DNA of 26,541 nucleotides from Candidatus Anaerobutyricum stercoripullorum. GTDB lineage: Bacteria; Bacillota; Clostridia; Lachnospirales; Lachnospiraceae. Where the stretch lies: the NCBI GenBank assembly GCA_019114885.1, contig DXEQ01000032.1:1-26541 (forward strand). Direction: 5' to 3'. The notes below the pieces were generated by a model, which worked only from the letters and a program-made list of their open reading frames with translations, was not told the origin of the DNA and did not search any database. Position numbers and translations under genes: made by a program. Below, piece after piece: positions 7,562 through 15,856 of the stretch. Position 1 is the first letter of the stretch; each line of letters begins with the position of its first letter.

Positions 7562-9102
7562 ACAAAACGTTCCGGCACCTGCGGGCAGTTGTGGAAGTAG
7601 AGATGCGGGTAGCCCGCCAGTACATTTTTTCGCACGTACATGCCCGTCCAGCTACGGCCGGTGGTTTTTGTCATGCGGCAGATATCTCCCCGCTGCGCCG
7701 CCTTTGAATAGTGAAATTCATGGACGCGGAGCCGGTCGCCTTCTGCGAAAAACGGCGTGTCACAAAGCGCCTCCATGGTCACATAACCAAAATCCATGGA
7801 CAGCCGCTTCGTCATCTCCACGTCCGTGGGGATGAGTCTCAGCATGGGCAGGGCGCTGCCGTCGGTCTCGATCAGATTCTCACAGGTGTACATGAAGCCG
7901 CCGCACTCCGCCAGCACCGGCATCCCGTTTTCCGCCGCCCGGCAGATGGCCATCTTCATGGAAAGGTTCTCCGACAGTTCCCGCCGGTATGTCTCCGGGT
8001 AGCCGCCGCCCAGGTAGACACCGCCGGTATTCTCCGGCAGGTCCGCATCCTCCACCGGGCTGAAAAAGACCAGTTCCGCGCCCGCCTGCCGCAGCAGGTC
8101 CAGATTCTCCTGATAATAGAAGCAGAAGGCCTTGTCCCAGGCCACCGCAATACGGACCGGGGCCGCGGTCTGCGGCGCCGCGCCGGACAACATTCCGGCC
8201 TGGGTCTCCCCTGCGGTGTCCGGTGGCTCGGTCCGCCCCGCGCACGGCTTGGCTTCCGGCAATTCTCCGGCTTGGGTCTCCCCTGCGGTATCCGGTGGCT
8301 CGGTCCGCCCCGCGCACGGCTTGGCTTCCGGCAATTCTCCGGCCGTGGTCTCCCCTGCGGTATCCGGCAACATGCTCTGCTCTGCGCGCGGCATCTCCGG
8401 CAGTTGCCCGGCCCGCCGGCCCAGGTCCAGCAGCAGGTCCAGATCGATGCACTCCGCTGCCAGAGCGCCCAGCCGGTCGATGACCTCATCCAGGTTCCGG
8501 ATCTCAGCGGCGGTCATGAGTCCCAGATGGCGGCTGCCGATGTGCACGCCGTCATCGTTTGGAAAATAGCCGACCACCCTCACTGGCAGTGTGCGCTCAA
8601 TCTCCGGCTTTATCATCTGATACAGCCCTTTGGAACAGCGGTTCAGGATCACGCCGCAGACCGGATTGTCCCGGTAGGTCAACATTCCCTTAATGAGAGG
8701 AATCATGGTGTGGGACATGCCCTTTGCGTTTACAATCAGGATGGTCGGGGTCTCGGTGGCGGCGGAGACGGTGTGGGTGCTTTTTTCACAGCTCACGCCG
8801 ATGCCGTCGTAGTAACCCATGACGCCCTCCACCACGGAAAAATCCGCCGGGCCGCTGTCCTTCGCCATCAGCTGCCGCAGCTCGACCTCCGTGGAAAAAA
8901 ACGGGTCCAGATTGCGGCAGGCCCGCCCCGTGATATGGCTGTGCAGCATGGGATCGATGTAGTCCGGACCGCATTTATACGATTGTATCTCGATTCCCCG
9001 GTCACGAAGCGCCTTTAAGACGCCGCAGGTGATACTGGTCTTGCCGCAGCCGCTGTTCATGCCTGCCAGCAGGACCCGGGGAAATATCTTCTTCTTTGTC
9101 AT
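7531..9102 (-). CDS. cbiA: Cobyrinic acid a,c-diamide synthase
   Basis: CbiA uses ATP and glutamine to amidate the a and c acetate side chains of cobyrinic acid. The N-terminal dethiobiotin-synthetase-like domain has the P-loop AGMNSGCGKTSITCG (13-27) and SYKCGPDYIDPMLH. The C-terminal glutaminase domain has GGVYLGGGYPE, the nucleophile Cys in VLAECGGFMY and a His in RVHEFHYSKA. The 523 residues exceed the usual 450-460. The excess is a linker between the domains (about 245-303) made of a 24-residue unit, GELPEAKPCAGRTEPPDTAG plus ETQA, present twice with a partial third copy. Start 9102 has CAGGAG nine bases upstream. CobB-type hydrogenobyrinate amidase is the aerobic homologue, but the pathway here is anaerobic. 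Confidence 0.95.
   Translation of the reverse strand: MTKKKIFPRVLLAGMNSGCGKTSITCGVLKALRDRGIEIQSYKCGPDYIDPMLHSHITGRACRNLDPFFSTEVELRQLMAKDSGPADFSVVEGVMGYYDGIGVSCEKSTHTVSAATETPTILIVNAKGMSHTMIPLIKGMLTYRDNPVCGVILNRCSKGLYQMIKPEIERTLPVRVVGYFPNDDGVHIGSRHLGLMTAAEIRNLDEVIDRLGALAAECIDLDLLLDLGRRAGQLPEMPRAEQSMLPDTAGETTAGELPEAKPCAGRTEPPDTAGETQAGELPEAKPCAGRTEPPDTAGETQAGMLSGAAPQTAAPVRIAVAWDKAFCFYYQENLDLLRQAGAELVFFSPVEDADLPENTGGVYLGGGYPETYRRELSENLSMKMAICRAAENGMPVLAECGGFMYTCENLIETDGSALPMLRLIPTDVEMTKRLSMDFGYVTMEALCDTPFFAEGDRLRVHEFHYSKAAQRGDICRMTKTTGRSWTGMYVRKNVLAGYPHLYFHNCPQVPERFVRLAEEYGRR
8195..8367. repeat. 72-bp tandem repeat in the cbiA interdomain linker
   Basis: Unit A is 8195-8266, unit B is 8267-8338 and a partial third unit is 8339-8367. 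Units A and B differ by only a few bases, so the duplication looks recent. It is in frame (24 residues per unit), rich in Pro, Glu and Ala, and confined to the region between the synthetase and glutaminase domains. Confidence 0.92.
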
Positions 9103-9129
9103 TGTCTCAACTCCTGCATGTTCCGCAGT

Positions 9130-9158
9130 GATGCCGCCATAATTTAAAACGCGGCATC
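9130..9158. other. Hairpin in the cbiJ-cbiA gap
   Basis: GATGCCGC (9130-9137) and GCGGCATC (9151-9158) form an 8-base perfect stem around an AT-rich 13-base loop. No T-run follows on either strand, so it is not a convincing terminator. It could stabilise or mark a cleavage point in the operon mRNA. The 127-base gap holds no gene. Confidence 0.6.
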
Positions 9159-9229
9159 CGCGCCGCTTCTCTCCGCGCGCCCGGCGGACACATTCTCATT
9201 CCCGCGCAGACAACAGGTTCCGCACGATA

Positions 9230-9937
9230 CTATTCTTCCGGCCGGCGGATCAGCACACAGGGGATTCCCGCCTGCCGGCAGGCCTCCACCTTGACGTCCA
9301 CGCCGCCGGTTTTGCCGCTGTCCTTGGTGACCAGCACCGCGGCGTTGGTCTGACGGATCATGCGCAGATTATCCTCCACCGTGTAGGGCGGCATCTGCCC
9401 GAAAACATGGTCGTCCGGGTAGCCGGCCTTTTTGCATCCTTCGTAGGAAGCCGGGGTATCCAGCACCCGGATGTACAGCCGCCGGGCGGCGTCCCTCACC
9501 TGTCCGGCGTAGACCGCCGCCGTGTTGACGCCGGTGGTCAGCAGTACATTTCCTTCCACCGTATTGAGGTATCCTGCCGCTTCCGCGGCGTCCGCCACCG
9601 GGACGATGCCCGCATAATCATAGGCGAGAGCGCTCCGCCCGTGGCGTTCATAAGGAATCCCCGCCGTCCCGGCCGCCCGGCGCACCGTCTCCGTGACCAC
9701 CCGGGCAAAGGGATGGGAGGCGTCGATCACCTTCCCGCAGGGATTGTCCGCAAAGAACCGGACGAACCCCTCCTCGTCCAGACGACCGATATGCACGTCG
9801 ATGTCATAGGACTCCAACATCTGCGCCCCCAGCTCTGTTGCCACCGACGCCAGTATTTTTTTCTTCTCTTTTAATTGCTCTTCGATCACTTCTCTTGCTT
9901 CCGTGGTCCCGGCAATTATGATCACATCATATCTCAT
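9230..9937 (-). CDS. cbiJ: Cobalt-precorrin-6A reductase
   Basis: CbiJ (CobK family) reduces the corrin macrocycle at the precorrin-6A stage using a nicotinamide cofactor, after CbiD and before CbiET. The 235-residue protein begins MRYDVIIIAGTTEAREVIE, matching the family's glycine-rich start. It also has VIDASHPFARVVTETVRRA (the conserved D-A-[ST]-HP-[FY]-A motif, about 90-108), NVLLTTGVNTA and the C-terminal VLVTKDSGKTGGVDVKVEA (about 203-221). The ribosome binding site is weak (GATGAG region upstream of 9937). The spacing to cbiL upstream is 58 bases. One copy of the octamer AAATGTAC lies within it (9544-9551). Confidence 0.93.
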   Translation of the reverse strand: MRYDVIIIAGTTEAREVIEEQLKEKKKILASVATELGAQMLESYDIDVHIGRLDEEGFVRFFADNPCGKVIDASHPFARVVTETVRRAAGTAGIPYERHGRSALAYDYAGIVPVADAAEAAGYLNTVEGNVLLTTGVNTAAVYAGQVRDAARRLYIRVLDTPASYEGCKKAGYPDDHVFGQMPPYTVEDNLRMIRQTNAAVLVTKDSGKTGGVDVKVEACRQAGIPCVLIRRPEE

Positions 9938-9995
9938 ATTTTTCTCATCTATTCTGACAGCGGACGCACCGCGCGGTAATCTCCCGCAGCCGCCG

Positions 9996-10691
9996 CTACA
10001 TTTCCGACTTGATGATCATGGTAGTAAAGTAGCCGTATTCCCGGTCCGGCAGCAGCGGGCCCACATACTCGCCCTCCATGCCCACGTTACTGATGATGAT
10101 GGCATGGTCCTCTCTGCCGCGGGCCGCCAGCAGGTCGTAGACCTCCTTCACGTGACTTCCCACCTTCATGATGACTAGATTGTCAAATACTTCCATGGCC
10201 TTTTCCACCTGATCCATGCCCTTTAAGGACGGGATCACGCCAAAGCCCTCGTTGCCCTCCACGATGGAGATGCCGGCCTTGCTGGCCCCGGCGCAGAAAG
10301 ACGGGATACCGGAGATCATCTCCACCTCGTATCCGGCTTTGATGAGCCGTTTGTGCACATAGGAATAGGTACTGTAGATTCCCACGTCGCCAAGCACCGG
10401 CATGGCCACGTTCTGCCCCTCGTCCAGAAAGGCCATGATGGTCTCCGCCGCCGCCTGACGGCAGGCTTCCCGCTTTGCCTTATCCTTGTTCATGGTAAAG
10501 AGGACACGGCGCACCTTTTCCTCCGGCACGTCGGCAGCGCCTCTGGCGATGTGTAACGCCACGCTCTCCTCGCCCTCTCTTTTGACGGGAACCGCCACAA
10601 TGTCACATTCCTCTATGAGCCGTTTTGCCTTAAGGGTCATCAGCTCCGGGTCACCCGGACCCACGCCGATACCGTATAACTTTCCTTTCAT
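9996..10691 (-). CDS. cbiL: Cobalt-factor II / precorrin-2 C20-methyltransferase
   Basis: CbiL is a SAM-dependent tetrapyrrole methyltransferase acting on cobalt-sirohydrochlorin at C20, the first methylation after cobalt insertion. The 231-residue protein has the family N-terminus KLYGIGVGPGDPELMTLKA (4-22), the second conserved loop MPVLGDVGIYSTYSYV (about 99-114) and MISGIPSFCAGASKAGI (about 129-145), typical of the CobI/CbiL branch. A strong TAGGAGG lies a few bases upstream of the ATG. The gap to the preceding cbiK is only nine bases, so cobalt chelation and C20 methylation are encoded back to back, matching their order in the pathway. Confidence 0.95.
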   Translation of the reverse strand: MKGKLYGIGVGPGDPELMTLKAKRLIEECDIVAVPVKREGEESVALHIARGAADVPEEKVRRVLFTMNKDKAKREACRQAAAETIMAFLDEGQNVAMPVLGDVGIYSTYSYVHKRLIKAGYEVEMISGIPSFCAGASKAGISIVEGNEGFGVIPSLKGMDQVEKAMEVFDNLVIMKVGSHVKEVYDLLAARGREDHAIIISNVGMEGEYVGPLLPDREYGYFTTMIIKSEM

Positions 10692-10700
10692 AAATTCCTC

Positions 10701-11483
10701 CTATATCTCCTCCGCGTCCCTAAGATGCTCCACAAACAGACCGGCGATGGCGTCGATCTCTCCCATCCCTTTCAGGATGATCTCCGTCTCAAATCCTTCC
10801 GCCCGCAGCAGAGAATCCCAGGAATCCGCCTCGGCCCCGGCCAGATCGTTTCTGGCATGGTCTCCGGCCACGATCATCAGCGGCATCAGATATACCTTGC
10901 GGATCCTGCGGATGCGCATGCGGCGGATCACGTAGTCCAGACTCGGAAAACCTTCCACCGTTCCCACGTAAGTGTTCTCAAAGCCCAGGTCCCGCAGCAT
11001 ATTTTCAAACTGACAGTAGGCGCTGTTGGCGTAATGCTCCGTGCCGTGTCCCATGAGGACAAAGGCCTCGTCCGCCGTCAGCGGAGCGGAAAGCTCCTTC
11101 ATGACGATCTGGCAGGCTTTCCGGTAGTCCTCCTCCTCCGTGAGAAGAGGGCGGCCTACGCGGATGACCGGAATCCGGTCTTTGTACGGCAGGAGCATGC
11201 TCATCATTTTCTCATATTCCATCCCGTTGATGATGTGGGTCGGCTGGCAGAGCACTTCCTCATAGCCTGCGGCCGCCAGCTTCTCCATCACTTCCTGCGG
11301 GTTATCGATCACTGTATTTTTTGTCTTTTTCAGCTTGCGGATGATCATACCGGAAGTGAAGGCCCGGTAAAAATCGTAATCCGGAAAAGCCTTCCGGCAG
11401 GTCTCCTCAATATTTACAATGGCCGGCATGGCCTCGTCAAAACTCGTTCCGAAGCTGACGATCATCAATGCTTTTTTGCTCAT
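10701..11483 (-). CDS. cbiK: Sirohydrochlorin cobaltochelatase (CbiK type)
   Basis: CbiK inserts Co(II) into sirohydrochlorin without ATP, which commits the window to the early-cobalt (anaerobic) route. The 260-residue length matches the Salmonella-type enzyme. The expected metal-site residues are visible: E89 in PTHIINGMEYE, H146 in LMGHGTEHYANSAY and H209 in MIVAGDHARND, close to the known Glu89/His145/His207 set. No signal peptide is present, so it is the cytoplasmic form rather than the secreted variant seen in some sulfate reducers. A GGGAG lies about eight bases before the start. It receives its substrate from SirC (1909-2703) and passes product to CbiL. Confidence 0.96.
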   Translation of the reverse strand: MSKKALMIVSFGTSFDEAMPAIVNIEETCRKAFPDYDFYRAFTSGMIIRKLKKTKNTVIDNPQEVMEKLAAAGYEEVLCQPTHIINGMEYEKMMSMLLPYKDRIPVIRVGRPLLTEEEDYRKACQIVMKELSAPLTADEAFVLMGHGTEHYANSAYCQFENMLRDLGFENTYVGTVEGFPSLDYVIRRMRIRRIRKVYLMPLMIVAGDHARNDLAGAEADSWDSLLRAEGFETEIILKGMGEIDAIAGLFVEHLRDAEEI

Positions 11484-11519
11484 TTCTTTTCTCCCGTGTC
11501 GCTTACGCAGCGTCCTTTG

Positions 11520-12767
11520 TCACGAGCGGTCTTTCGTGCCGTGAATGGTCGCTGTAAATATCATCACCGGATTGTTGGTGTCCATGATGTGGTAGCTGCC
11601 GATGCGTCTGCCCCGGCCCACCGTGGCCTGGATCACGTCATAATCCGGGTCATAGTTTCCAAGAATCTCTCCGGCCTCGGAGATGGTCTCCAGCGTCACC
11701 GCAGACACCGTGACCTGTACCGTCCGTGGAAATGTATCGATGATCTCAAGGATCTCTCTCAGTTTTCCGCCGCTGCCGCCGATAAACACCTTATCCGGCG
11801 CGGGAAGCTCCGCAGCCCTCCTGGCCGCGTCCCCCTCATAGATGAAAAGATTATCCAGAGAGAACTTCTCCCGGTTCTTCTCGATGAGTCGGACGGCGTC
11901 CGCGTCTCTCTCCACGCTGTGCACCTGTCCGAACAGCGCCTGTCTGGCGCACTCCACCGACACGGAACCGGTGCCCGCCCCGATATCCCAGATGATATCA
12001 TCGGGGTGCAGCTGCATTTTGTGAAGAATGAGCACCCGGATCTCTTCCTTCGTCATCGGCGTCTTGCCCCGCTCAAAATCCCTGTCGGATAAGAAGCAGG
12101 GACGGCTCACCGGGCGGGGATGCGGGTTTTTGATCATGGCCACGCAGAGAGAAGGGAACTCTCTTTGGGCCATCTCGGCCGGGCTCCCCGACGCCAGCAG
12201 CTCATCCTCGTAGGAGAGGTTGGCTCCGGCGAACACCTCCACCTCGTCAAGACCATAGTCCAGCATGATATTGGCAAGCCAAGCCGGGCCCTGCTCCTTG
12301 CTGCACAGGAAGAACACCTTTGGATTCTCTGTCACACAGAGGGCCACGGAGCCCGCCGTGCGGCTTCTGCCGTGAACGCTCAAAAGCTTCGCATCCTCCA
12401 TGGTCTCCCCGAAGGCCGCGCCCAGCATCTGCATGGAACCGATACCGGGAATCACCTCCATCTCCCAGTCCCGGCTGATCTCCTGATTCCGGATTGTCTT
12501 ATAGAGACTGTACATGAGAGGATCGCCGCTGACCACCAGAGCGACCTCTCTTCCTTCCTCCAGCAGACCGCCGATCATCTCAAGCGTATCCCGGATCTTG
12601 CCCATGGGACGAAACTCCGTCTCCGCGTCGCCGCAGACCTCTTTTAACATTGGCAGGATTCTTCCCGCCGCGATGACCGTGTGGGCCTCCCGCATCCGGG
12701 TCCGCGCCGCCGGCATAAAATACTCCGCGCTGCCCGGCCCGATTCCGATTATTGTCAAACGGCTCAT
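11520..12767 (-). CDS. cbiET: Cobalt-precorrin-7 C5 / cobalt-precorrin-6B C15 methyltransferase, decarboxylating (CbiE-CbiT fusion)
   Basis: This bifunctional enzyme methylates C5 and C15 and removes the C12 acetate carboxyl group. The N-terminal CbiE half (about 1-210) is a tetrapyrrole methylase with LTIIGIGPGSAEYF (4-17), VVSGDPLMYSLY (78-89) and VIPGIGSMQMLGA (105-117). The C-terminal CbiT half (about 230-415) is a Rossmann SAM methyltransferase with the glycine motif DIGAGTGSVSVE (261-272) and VFIGGSGGKLREIL later in the fold. The fused length (415) is normal for CbiET/CobL. AAAGGA about seven bases upstream supports the start. It lies 36 bases before cbiK. Confidence 0.96.
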   Translation of the reverse strand: MSRLTIIGIGPGSAEYFMPAARTRMREAHTVIAAGRILPMLKEVCGDAETEFRPMGKIRDTLEMIGGLLEEGREVALVVSGDPLMYSLYKTIRNQEISRDWEMEVIPGIGSMQMLGAAFGETMEDAKLLSVHGRSRTAGSVALCVTENPKVFFLCSKEQGPAWLANIMLDYGLDEVEVFAGANLSYEDELLASGSPAEMAQREFPSLCVAMIKNPHPRPVSRPCFLSDRDFERGKTPMTKEEIRVLILHKMQLHPDDIIWDIGAGTGSVSVECARQALFGQVHSVERDADAVRLIEKNREKFSLDNLFIYEGDAARRAAELPAPDKVFIGGSGGKLREILEIIDTFPRTVQVTVSAVTLETISEAGEILGNYDPDYDVIQATVGRGRRIGSYHIMDTNNPVMIFTATIHGTKDRS

Positions 12768-12826
12768 GTCTGTCCTTTCTTTCTACTGACAGTTCGGTCA
12801 CACATTTCGCGTGTCCAAACCGTATT

Positions 12827-13936
12827 CTATTTGTTATCCTGCGCCGCCTGGCTGTCTTTCGCCGCCAGCACCCGCGGCAGCATCTTATCCACGTTGCTGC
12901 TCCTGGCCAGCACCTGATCATCGCCGTCCAGGAAAATGATTCCCACGTCCGCCATCTCATGGGCAGTCTTCTTACAGTGGAGGGCGGCTTTCTCTGCCAT
13001 ATCCTCCCAGATATCCATAAGGCCCTCTTCCTCCACGATCTTCATAGCCGCCTTGGTGGTGACGCAGGAATAGATTCGTCCGATCACTTTCCGCGAAGCG
13101 CCGTGAAGCGCCGCGTGGGTGCAGATGGTCTCCAGCCGCCCGTCCGCCACATGACTGTGGGTGTTCATGGTGCCGGAAGCCACCTTGACCAGCTTACCCA
13201 CGAAGCCGCCGATCAGGATATCGGTAAATCCCCGCTCCACGGCCTCCTCTATCATAAATCCGATGTAATTGCTCACCTGCAGGATACAGCGAAACTCGCC
13301 GTACCGTGCTTTCAGGGCGTTCTCCCCCGTTGTGCCAAGCACAAAGAGGATGCTCCGGTGTCCCTGTCTGGCATACATGTCCAGTTCCACCAGCAGGGAA
13401 TCCTTCATGGCTTCCTCGCTCATGGGCCGGACAATGCCCGTCGTTCCGAGAATCGACAGGCCGTGAAGCACGCCGAGTCTCGGGTTAAAGGTCCTCCGCG
13501 CCAGCTCCTCCCCGCCGGGTACCGACACGGTGACCACTGCGCCCCGGTCTCCGATGATCTTTCTCAGTGCTTCTCTTGTCATCTGCCGGGGCACCGGGTT
13601 GATGGCCGGCTCGCCCACCGGCAGCTTCAGCCCTTCTTTCGTAATGGTGCCGACGCCCTCGCCGCCCTTGAAAATGATTTCCCCGTCTTCGGACAGAAGC
13701 TCCACTCTGGTGACAATCTCACTGCCGTCGGTCACATCCGGATCGTCCCCGGCGTCCTTGATGACGCCGCAGACGCCCGGCTCCTTCGGAATCACATCCA
13801 GATACAATGTCTTTCCAATGGGCGTCTCCACCTGGATCACCTCCGGGCACTTCCCGGTGACAAGCCACAGCGCCGCTGCCGCCGCCCCGCCAGTCATGCA
13901 GGAGCCGGTGGAAACCCCTTCTCTTAACTTTTTCAT
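12827..13936 (-). CDS. cbiD: Cobalt-precorrin-5B C1-methyltransferase
   Basis: CbiD adds the C1 methyl group in the anaerobic route after CbiG has opened the delta-lactone. It has no close homologue in the aerobic pathway, so it is diagnostic. The 369-residue protein carries the family start LREGVSTGSCMTGGAAAAAL, ETPIGKTLYLDV, PVGEPAINPVPRQM (about 128-141), RTFNPRLGVLHGLSILGTTGIVRPMSEEA and NYIGFMIEEAVERGF. Its ATG overlaps the cbiC stop codon in the four-base sequence ATGA (13933-13936), and no separate ribosome binding site is evident, so translation is probably coupled to cbiC. Confidence 0.96.
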   Translation of the reverse strand: MKKLREGVSTGSCMTGGAAAAALWLVTGKCPEVIQVETPIGKTLYLDVIPKEPGVCGVIKDAGDDPDVTDGSEIVTRVELLSEDGEIIFKGGEGVGTITKEGLKLPVGEPAINPVPRQMTREALRKIIGDRGAVVTVSVPGGEELARRTFNPRLGVLHGLSILGTTGIVRPMSEEAMKDSLLVELDMYARQGHRSILFVLGTTGENALKARYGEFRCILQVSNYIGFMIEEAVERGFTDILIGGFVGKLVKVASGTMNTHSHVADGRLETICTHAALHGASRKVIGRIYSCVTTKAAMKIVEEEGLMDIWEDMAEKAALHCKKTAHEMADVGIIFLDGDDQVLARSSNVDKMLPRVLAAKDSQAAQDNK

Positions 13937-14571
13937 AACTGATACAGCATGGCGTTACAGATGGTGGCCGCGATATTGCTGCCGCCCTTTCTGCCCTTCG
14001 GCACGATGAAAGGCACGCCCGCCTCCCGTCCGATCTCCATGATCAACTCCTTGGACTCCACCACGTTGACAAAGCCCACCGGGGCGCCGATGATGAGCGC
14101 CGGCCGCAGGCCGTCCTTCTGTATCATCTCATAGAGACGGATAAGAGCCGTCGGCGCATTACCGATGGCGAAGATGATCTCGCCCGGCAGAGCCGCTCCC
14201 CTCTCCATGCAGATGGCCGCTCTGGTGCAGCCCTTCTCCTTCGCCTCCGCCGCCACGTCCGCATCGGACATGAAGCAGTGGGCCTCGCCGCCAAAGGAGG
14301 CCAGTTTCTTCTTATTGATACCGGACCACGCCATCCTCGTATCCGTCACGATGTGCGCGCCCCGCCGCAGCGCTTCCATCCCCAGCTTCGCCGCGTTTTC
14401 GGAGAAGCACAGGTTATCCGCGTAATCAAAATCCGCCGAAGTGTGGATGCACCGTTTCACGATGGAGAATTCCGGCTCCGGCCAGGTACGGCCGCCCAGT
14501 TCCTCCGTGATGATCTCCATGCTGCGCTTCTCGATGTCTTCCGGTTTCACAATCGCAATCCTATCCAGCAT
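13933..14571 (-). CDS. cbiC: Cobalt-precorrin-8 methylmutase
   Basis: CbiC moves a methyl group from C11 to C12 to give cobyrinic acid, the last step of ring synthesis before CbiA. The 212-residue protein has the catalytic histidine at position 43 in KRCIHTSADFDYADN, exactly where CobH/CbiC enzymes have it. It also has DTRMAWSGINKK (88-99), IFAIGNAPTALIRLYE and IIGAPVGFVNVVESKE. AGAGGAG seven bases upstream fixes the start. It overlaps cbiD by four bases, although CbiD acts several steps earlier, so the coupling reflects stoichiometry rather than pathway order. Confidence 0.96.
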   Translation of the reverse strand: MLDRIAIVKPEDIEKRSMEIITEELGGRTWPEPEFSIVKRCIHTSADFDYADNLCFSENAAKLGMEALRRGAHIVTDTRMAWSGINKKKLASFGGEAHCFMSDADVAAEAKEKGCTRAAICMERGAALPGEIIFAIGNAPTALIRLYEMIQKDGLRPALIIGAPVGFVNVVESKELIMEIGREAGVPFIVPKGRKGGSNIAATICNAMLYQL

Positions 14572-14629
14572 TTTTTCTCCTCTTTCTATCGGGCGAACGG
14601 ACTAACCTCTCCCGCCCGCCCCTGCGCTC

Positions 14630-15703
14630 TTATTTATCATTCAGATCCTCATAGGTTCCGAAATTCGTCTGCTCAAAACTCGGCAGTTCCCAGTACGCCT
14701 TGAAAGCGTAATCCGCAATGGTAAATCCCATGACCGCGCCGGTTCCCTCGCCCAGACACATGTTGGCCAGGATGTAAGGCTCCTTGTTAAGGGCGTCAAG
14801 CACCAGCCGGCCGGCCGGCTCATTGGAACAGTGGGACGGGAAAATGTACGGGTCACAGGCCGGTGCGATCCGCACGGCCAGAAGGGCCGCCACCGAAGAG
14901 ATAAAGCCGTCGATGAAGGCCGGAACCCGGCACGCCGCCGCGCCGATAAAACAACCTACCAGACCGGCGATATCCAGACCTCCCACCTTGGAGAGCACAT
15001 CCAGCGGGTCGGAGGCGTCCACCTGATTCAGGGCGATACTGTCCTTAATGACCTCAATCTTGTGCTCCAGCGCCTGATTAGTAAGACCCGCTCCCTTGCC
15101 GGTCACCTTCTCCACCGGCTGGTCCAGAAGCACGGAACACACCGCGCTGCTGGTGGTGGTGTTGCCGATCCCCATCTCGCCGGTGGCAAAGAGGTTGTAT
15201 CCCTTCTCCACCAGATCTTCCACCATGTGGATACCCACCTCGATGGCGTCGATGGCCTCCTGCCGGCTCATGGCCGGACCCTTGGCCATATTGTCGGTGC
15301 CGTACTTGATCTTCCGGTTCAGAACTCCCGGATTATCGCAGTCCGTGGCGATACCGATATCCACCGGAACCACATCCGCCCCGCTCATGGCAGACAGGAT
15401 GCAGATGGTGGCGTTATGCTTCGTCATATTTTCCGTGACGGTCTTCGTCACATCCTGACCGGTCTGGGTCACCCCCTCGGCCACCACGCCGTTGTCGGCC
15501 GCCATGACGATGACCGCCTTTTTGCCAAGGCGCGGATTCTTATCCCCGTAAATCCCGGCAAACTGCGTCACCATCTCCTCCAGCCGTCCCAGGCTGTAGA
15601 GAGGTTTGCCCAGCGTGTTCCACCGGGCACGGGTGTAAGCCATGGCCTCCTCGTCCAGAGGCTGTATTTTCTTAATCGCTTCCTCCAGTGTCAATTCTAT
15701 CAT
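14630..15703 (-). CDS. cobT: Nicotinate-nucleotide-dimethylbenzimidazole phosphoribosyltransferase
   Basis: CobT activates the lower ligand base to its alpha-ribotide, the substrate of CobS. From start 15703 the protein has 357 residues, normal for the family. It shows PLYSLGRLEEMVTQFAG (34-50), VIVMAADNGVVAEGVTQ, GEMGIGNTTTSSAV and the catalytic glutamate E319 in CLGEGTGAVMGF. The start is uncertain: 15703 is preceded by GGAAGGG with almost no spacing. An upstream ATG at 15739 has no ribosome binding site, and a TTG at 15694 would be better spaced. The 153-base gap to cobS contains no gene. Base specificity cannot be read from the sequence. Confidence 0.94.
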   Translation of the reverse strand: MIELTLEEAIKKIQPLDEEAMAYTRARWNTLGKPLYSLGRLEEMVTQFAGIYGDKNPRLGKKAVIVMAADNGVVAEGVTQTGQDVTKTVTENMTKHNATICILSAMSGADVVPVDIGIATDCDNPGVLNRKIKYGTDNMAKGPAMSRQEAIDAIEVGIHMVEDLVEKGYNLFATGEMGIGNTTTSSAVCSVLLDQPVEKVTGKGAGLTNQALEHKIEVIKDSIALNQVDASDPLDVLSKVGGLDIAGLVGCFIGAAACRVPAFIDGFISSVAALLAVRIAPACDPYIFPSHCSNEPAGRLVLDALNKEPYILANMCLGEGTGAVMGFTIADYAFKAYWELPSFEQTNFGTYEDLNDK

Positions 15704-15856
15704 CCCTTCCAATATTTCCGTTATCTCATTTCCACCCATATATGCGGGGCCGCAGCAGGGTTATCCACATTTCGCAGATTCCCACGGTGGCTCTGTCCAC
15801 ATTTCTTCGGATCTGTCCACCAGCTTTTCGTATATAAAAGTTCCGCTGTCCTTCTC

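Noticed and set aside
7711..9018. Plus-strand open frame (435 codons) opposite cbiA
   Set aside because: It mirrors the GC-rich coding sequence and the 72-bp repeats of cbiA, with no recognisable domain and no ribosome binding site.
15761..15769. Perfect DnaA-box sequence TTATCCACA in the cobT-cobS gap
   Set aside because: It is a single site with no cluster, no dnaA/dnaN neighbours and no AT-rich unwinding region. Nearby TCCACATTTC copies look like local similarity, so it is most likely chance.
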